Assembly: GCA_016630955.3 (NCBI GenBank)
Contig: CM050002.1
Coordinates: forward strand, 310,001 to 374,000
Source: Didymella arachidicola
Lineage: Eukaryota > Ascomycota > Dothideomycetes > Pleosporales > Didymellaceae
DNA: 64,000 nt
Reading direction: 5' to 3'
Under the pieces are notes generated by a model. It had not been told where the DNA came from, made no database searches, and worked only from the letters and a program-made list of their open reading frames with translations. This document shows positions 62,941 to 64,000 of this stretch, piece after piece (the stretch's first letter is position 1; each line of letters opens with the position of its first letter). The position numbers and the translations under genes are program-made.

Positions 62941-63247
62941 TATCCTGTCGCATAAGCTTGCGCTTGCACAAAAACGAATCCGTGAGCTTGAAGCAGCTGC
63001 TGAGGCCACTACACAACGTAAATCGCATAGAAGAAAGCATATTCAAGCTAAGGGAAGCCTTATAGTTGAAGAGGGCCAGAGGTTAACTGCTCTAAAGGAG
63101 TTTAGGGCGCGTAGTGATAGAAAGAGGGGGAAGAAGCGGGTGCGCGCTGAAGGAGGTGAACCATCCCAACGACGCTGTGGACAGTGCGGAGAGGGCGGGC
63201 ACAATGCGCGAACTTACAAGAATGAAGTAAAAGAGGTTTCTAAGTAA
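62941..63247 (+). pseudogene. Outer pogo transposase pseudogene, 3' part
   Basis: Continuation of the outer transposase after the insertion: a coiled segment (LAQKRIRELEAAAE), a basic stretch (RKSHRRKHIQAKG), LTALKEFRARSDRKRGK and a zinc knuckle CGQCGEGGHNARTY in which the last Cys is replaced by Tyr (TGC to TAC, a G-to-A change that fits RIP). It ends VKEVSK, like the remnant at 48805-48993. Confidence 0.87.
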
Positions 63248-63376
63248 TATTATAGCTTGCTTTGCCTTGTGCAGCGCTAGTTTGTGGTGTTTTGGGCCAT
63301 AATAGGGTAAGATTTGGTGGGGTCTTGGCAAAAGTGTTTCGCTCGCCCGTGTGTTCCGCTCGCCCGTTGTGTACGT

Positions 63377-63503
63377 TATCTAAAGAAGCTATTTCTAGAG
63401 TTTAGAAGGTCTAGCTAGAATAGGAAAGAAGTTATTTAAGATATAGCTAATTGCAGGGATTGTTTAGACCTACTTTTCTATATCTATTAAGCTCGTATAG
63501 GTA
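63377..63503. other. AT-rich MITE-like remnant between two pogo elements
   Basis: Contains TTGCAGGGATTGTTTAGACC and a following ACTTTTCTATA block, an inverted near-match to the MITE interior on both sides of LTR A (51300-51324 joined to 51801-51815). It is therefore part of a MITE-family sequence, probably the one the outer pogo element landed in. Confidence 0.55.
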
Positions 63504-64000
63504 ACGTACATGTATAGCGAGCCGGTCAGCAAGCGAGTCGGTCACTTTTGCCAAGACCACACCAAAGTACACCTTCTACAACAATGTCTCAACAACAACA
63601 CAATATTAACGCGTTAAAGGAAGCTCAGATACAGCTTGCGCTTCAAGCTCTTAAACAAGACGCGAATCTCTCCCAGCGACGCGCTGCAGCCATCTATAAG
63701 GTCTCCCAAACAACACTAAGCGACCGACGCGCAGGACGACCTTCACGAGCTGATACTATGGCCAATTCACGGAAGCTGGACAATAATGAGGAGGAGGTGA
63801 TTGTTCAGCACATACTTGAGCTAGACGAGCGAGGATTTAGCCCTCGGCTTGCAGATGTGGCTGCTATGGCCAATTCTCTGCGCGCAGAGCGCAATCTAGG
63901 CCATGTTGGCTCAAGGTGGGCCAGCATGTTTGTTAAGCGCCAACCAGAGCTTAAAATGAAGTTTAATCGCAAGTACGACTACAAGAGAGCCCTCTGCGAG
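63504..64000 (+). mobile_element. Pogo-type element, left part, cut by the window edge
   Basis: Begins after TA (63502-63503) with ACGTACATGTATAGCGAGCC and carries the motif pair GCGAGCCGGTCA and GCGAGTCGGTCA spaced 16 bp, followed by CTTTTGCCAAGACCACACC. The transposase start follows 80 bp later. The right half lies outside the window. The TIR is similar to that of the remnant at 48676. Confidence 0.85.
63584..64000 (+). CDS. Pogo-type transposase, 5' partial (139 codons)
   Basis: Open from the ATG to the window edge: MSQQQHNINALKEAQIQLAL, then an HTH (LSQRRAAAIYKVSQTTLSDR) and a CENP-B-like region (NNEEEVIVQHILELDERGFS), stopping before the catalytic core. It is related to, but diverged from, the pseudogene at 53413 and serves as the reference showing CAA where that copy has TAA. 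Whether the rest is intact cannot be known here. Confidence 0.87.
   Translation, partial: MSQQQHNINALKEAQIQLALQALKQDANLSQRRAAAIYKVSQTTLSDRRAGRPSRADTMANSRKLDNNEEEVIVQHILELDERGFSPRLADVAAMANSLRAERNLGHVGSRWASMFVKRQPELKMKFNRKYDYKRALCE

Larger units (their letters stand above)
53332..63376 (+). mobile_element. Outer pogo-type element of a three-level nest (degraded)
   Basis: Left TIR after TA (53330-53331): ACATACACAACGGGCGAGCG, then ACACTTTTGCCAAGACCCC. Right TIR: the inverted match (ACGTACACAACGGGCGAGCG on the minus strand) ending at 63376 before TA. The motif GGGCGAGCG occurs twice in each TIR, 17 bp apart. The transposase gene is on the + strand but is broken by stop codons, a frameshift and the insertion at 54763-62940. 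Without the insert the element would be about 1.9 kb, the same size class as the intact copy at 49261. Confidence 0.9.

Overview
This window is nuclear DNA of a filamentous ascomycete. The evidence is short GT-AG introns (about 46 to 141 bp), a fungal gene repertoire (GID/CTLH RING subunit, CCC2 copper ATPase, COMPASS Swd1, STB6-like, BOI-type SH3-SAM-PH protein, CnjB-type zinc-knuckle protein), and AT-rich, C-to-T mutated transposon debris of the kind left by repeat-induced point mutation (RIP). A member of the Pezizomycotina, possibly Dothideomycetes, is my inference; no species can be named from sequence alone.

Region 1 (1-48597) is ordinary gene space with about 17 protein genes on both strands. 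In order: a GT31-like glycosyltransferase; an acidic type II membrane protein; a BOI-like SH3/SAM/PH polarity protein; an SP-RING (MIZ) SUMO-ligase-like protein; a small multipass protein; RMD5/GID2; an STB6-like protein; an extradiol dioxygenase; RPB1 (Pol II largest subunit) head-to-head with SWD1 (COMPASS); an unknown membrane protein; a CCC2-type copper P-type ATPase; COP9 subunit 7; an unknown acidic protein; a zinc-knuckle RNA/DNA-binding protein; a 14-TM-class MFS transporter; and an HRD3/SEL1 ERAD protein. I rebuilt splice sites for the BOI, RMD5, dioxygenase, RPB1, SWD1, 30478-31163, CSN7, CnjB, MFS and HRD3 genes by checking reading frame and GT/AG borders. Several genes belong to ubiquitin-type pathways (RMD5, CSN7, HRD3, SP-RING), but they do not form an operon-like unit and I read this as coincidence.

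Region 2 (48676-64000) is a transposon island that starts 78 bp after the HRD3 stop codon. It holds a complete 1834-bp pogo/Fot1-type DNA transposon with 45-bp terminal inverted repeats (TIRs) and an open transposase; two MITEs, one carrying two solo LTRs in opposite orientation, each with its own 5-bp target duplication; and a three-level nest. In the nest a degraded pogo element (53332-63376) is interrupted by a second DDE transposon (54763-62940, 43-bp identical TIRs, TA duplication), which is itself interrupted by a full-length 6.0-kb Tad1-like LINE (55687-61718, 15-bp target duplication, both ORFs open). A further pogo copy runs off the right edge.

The most unusual signal is at the transposon ends. 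The TIRs of at least five sequence families in this one island share an architecture: two (once three) direct copies of a family-specific motif of about 10 bp, spaced 16-18 bp apart. The motif sequence differs between families while the spacing is kept.
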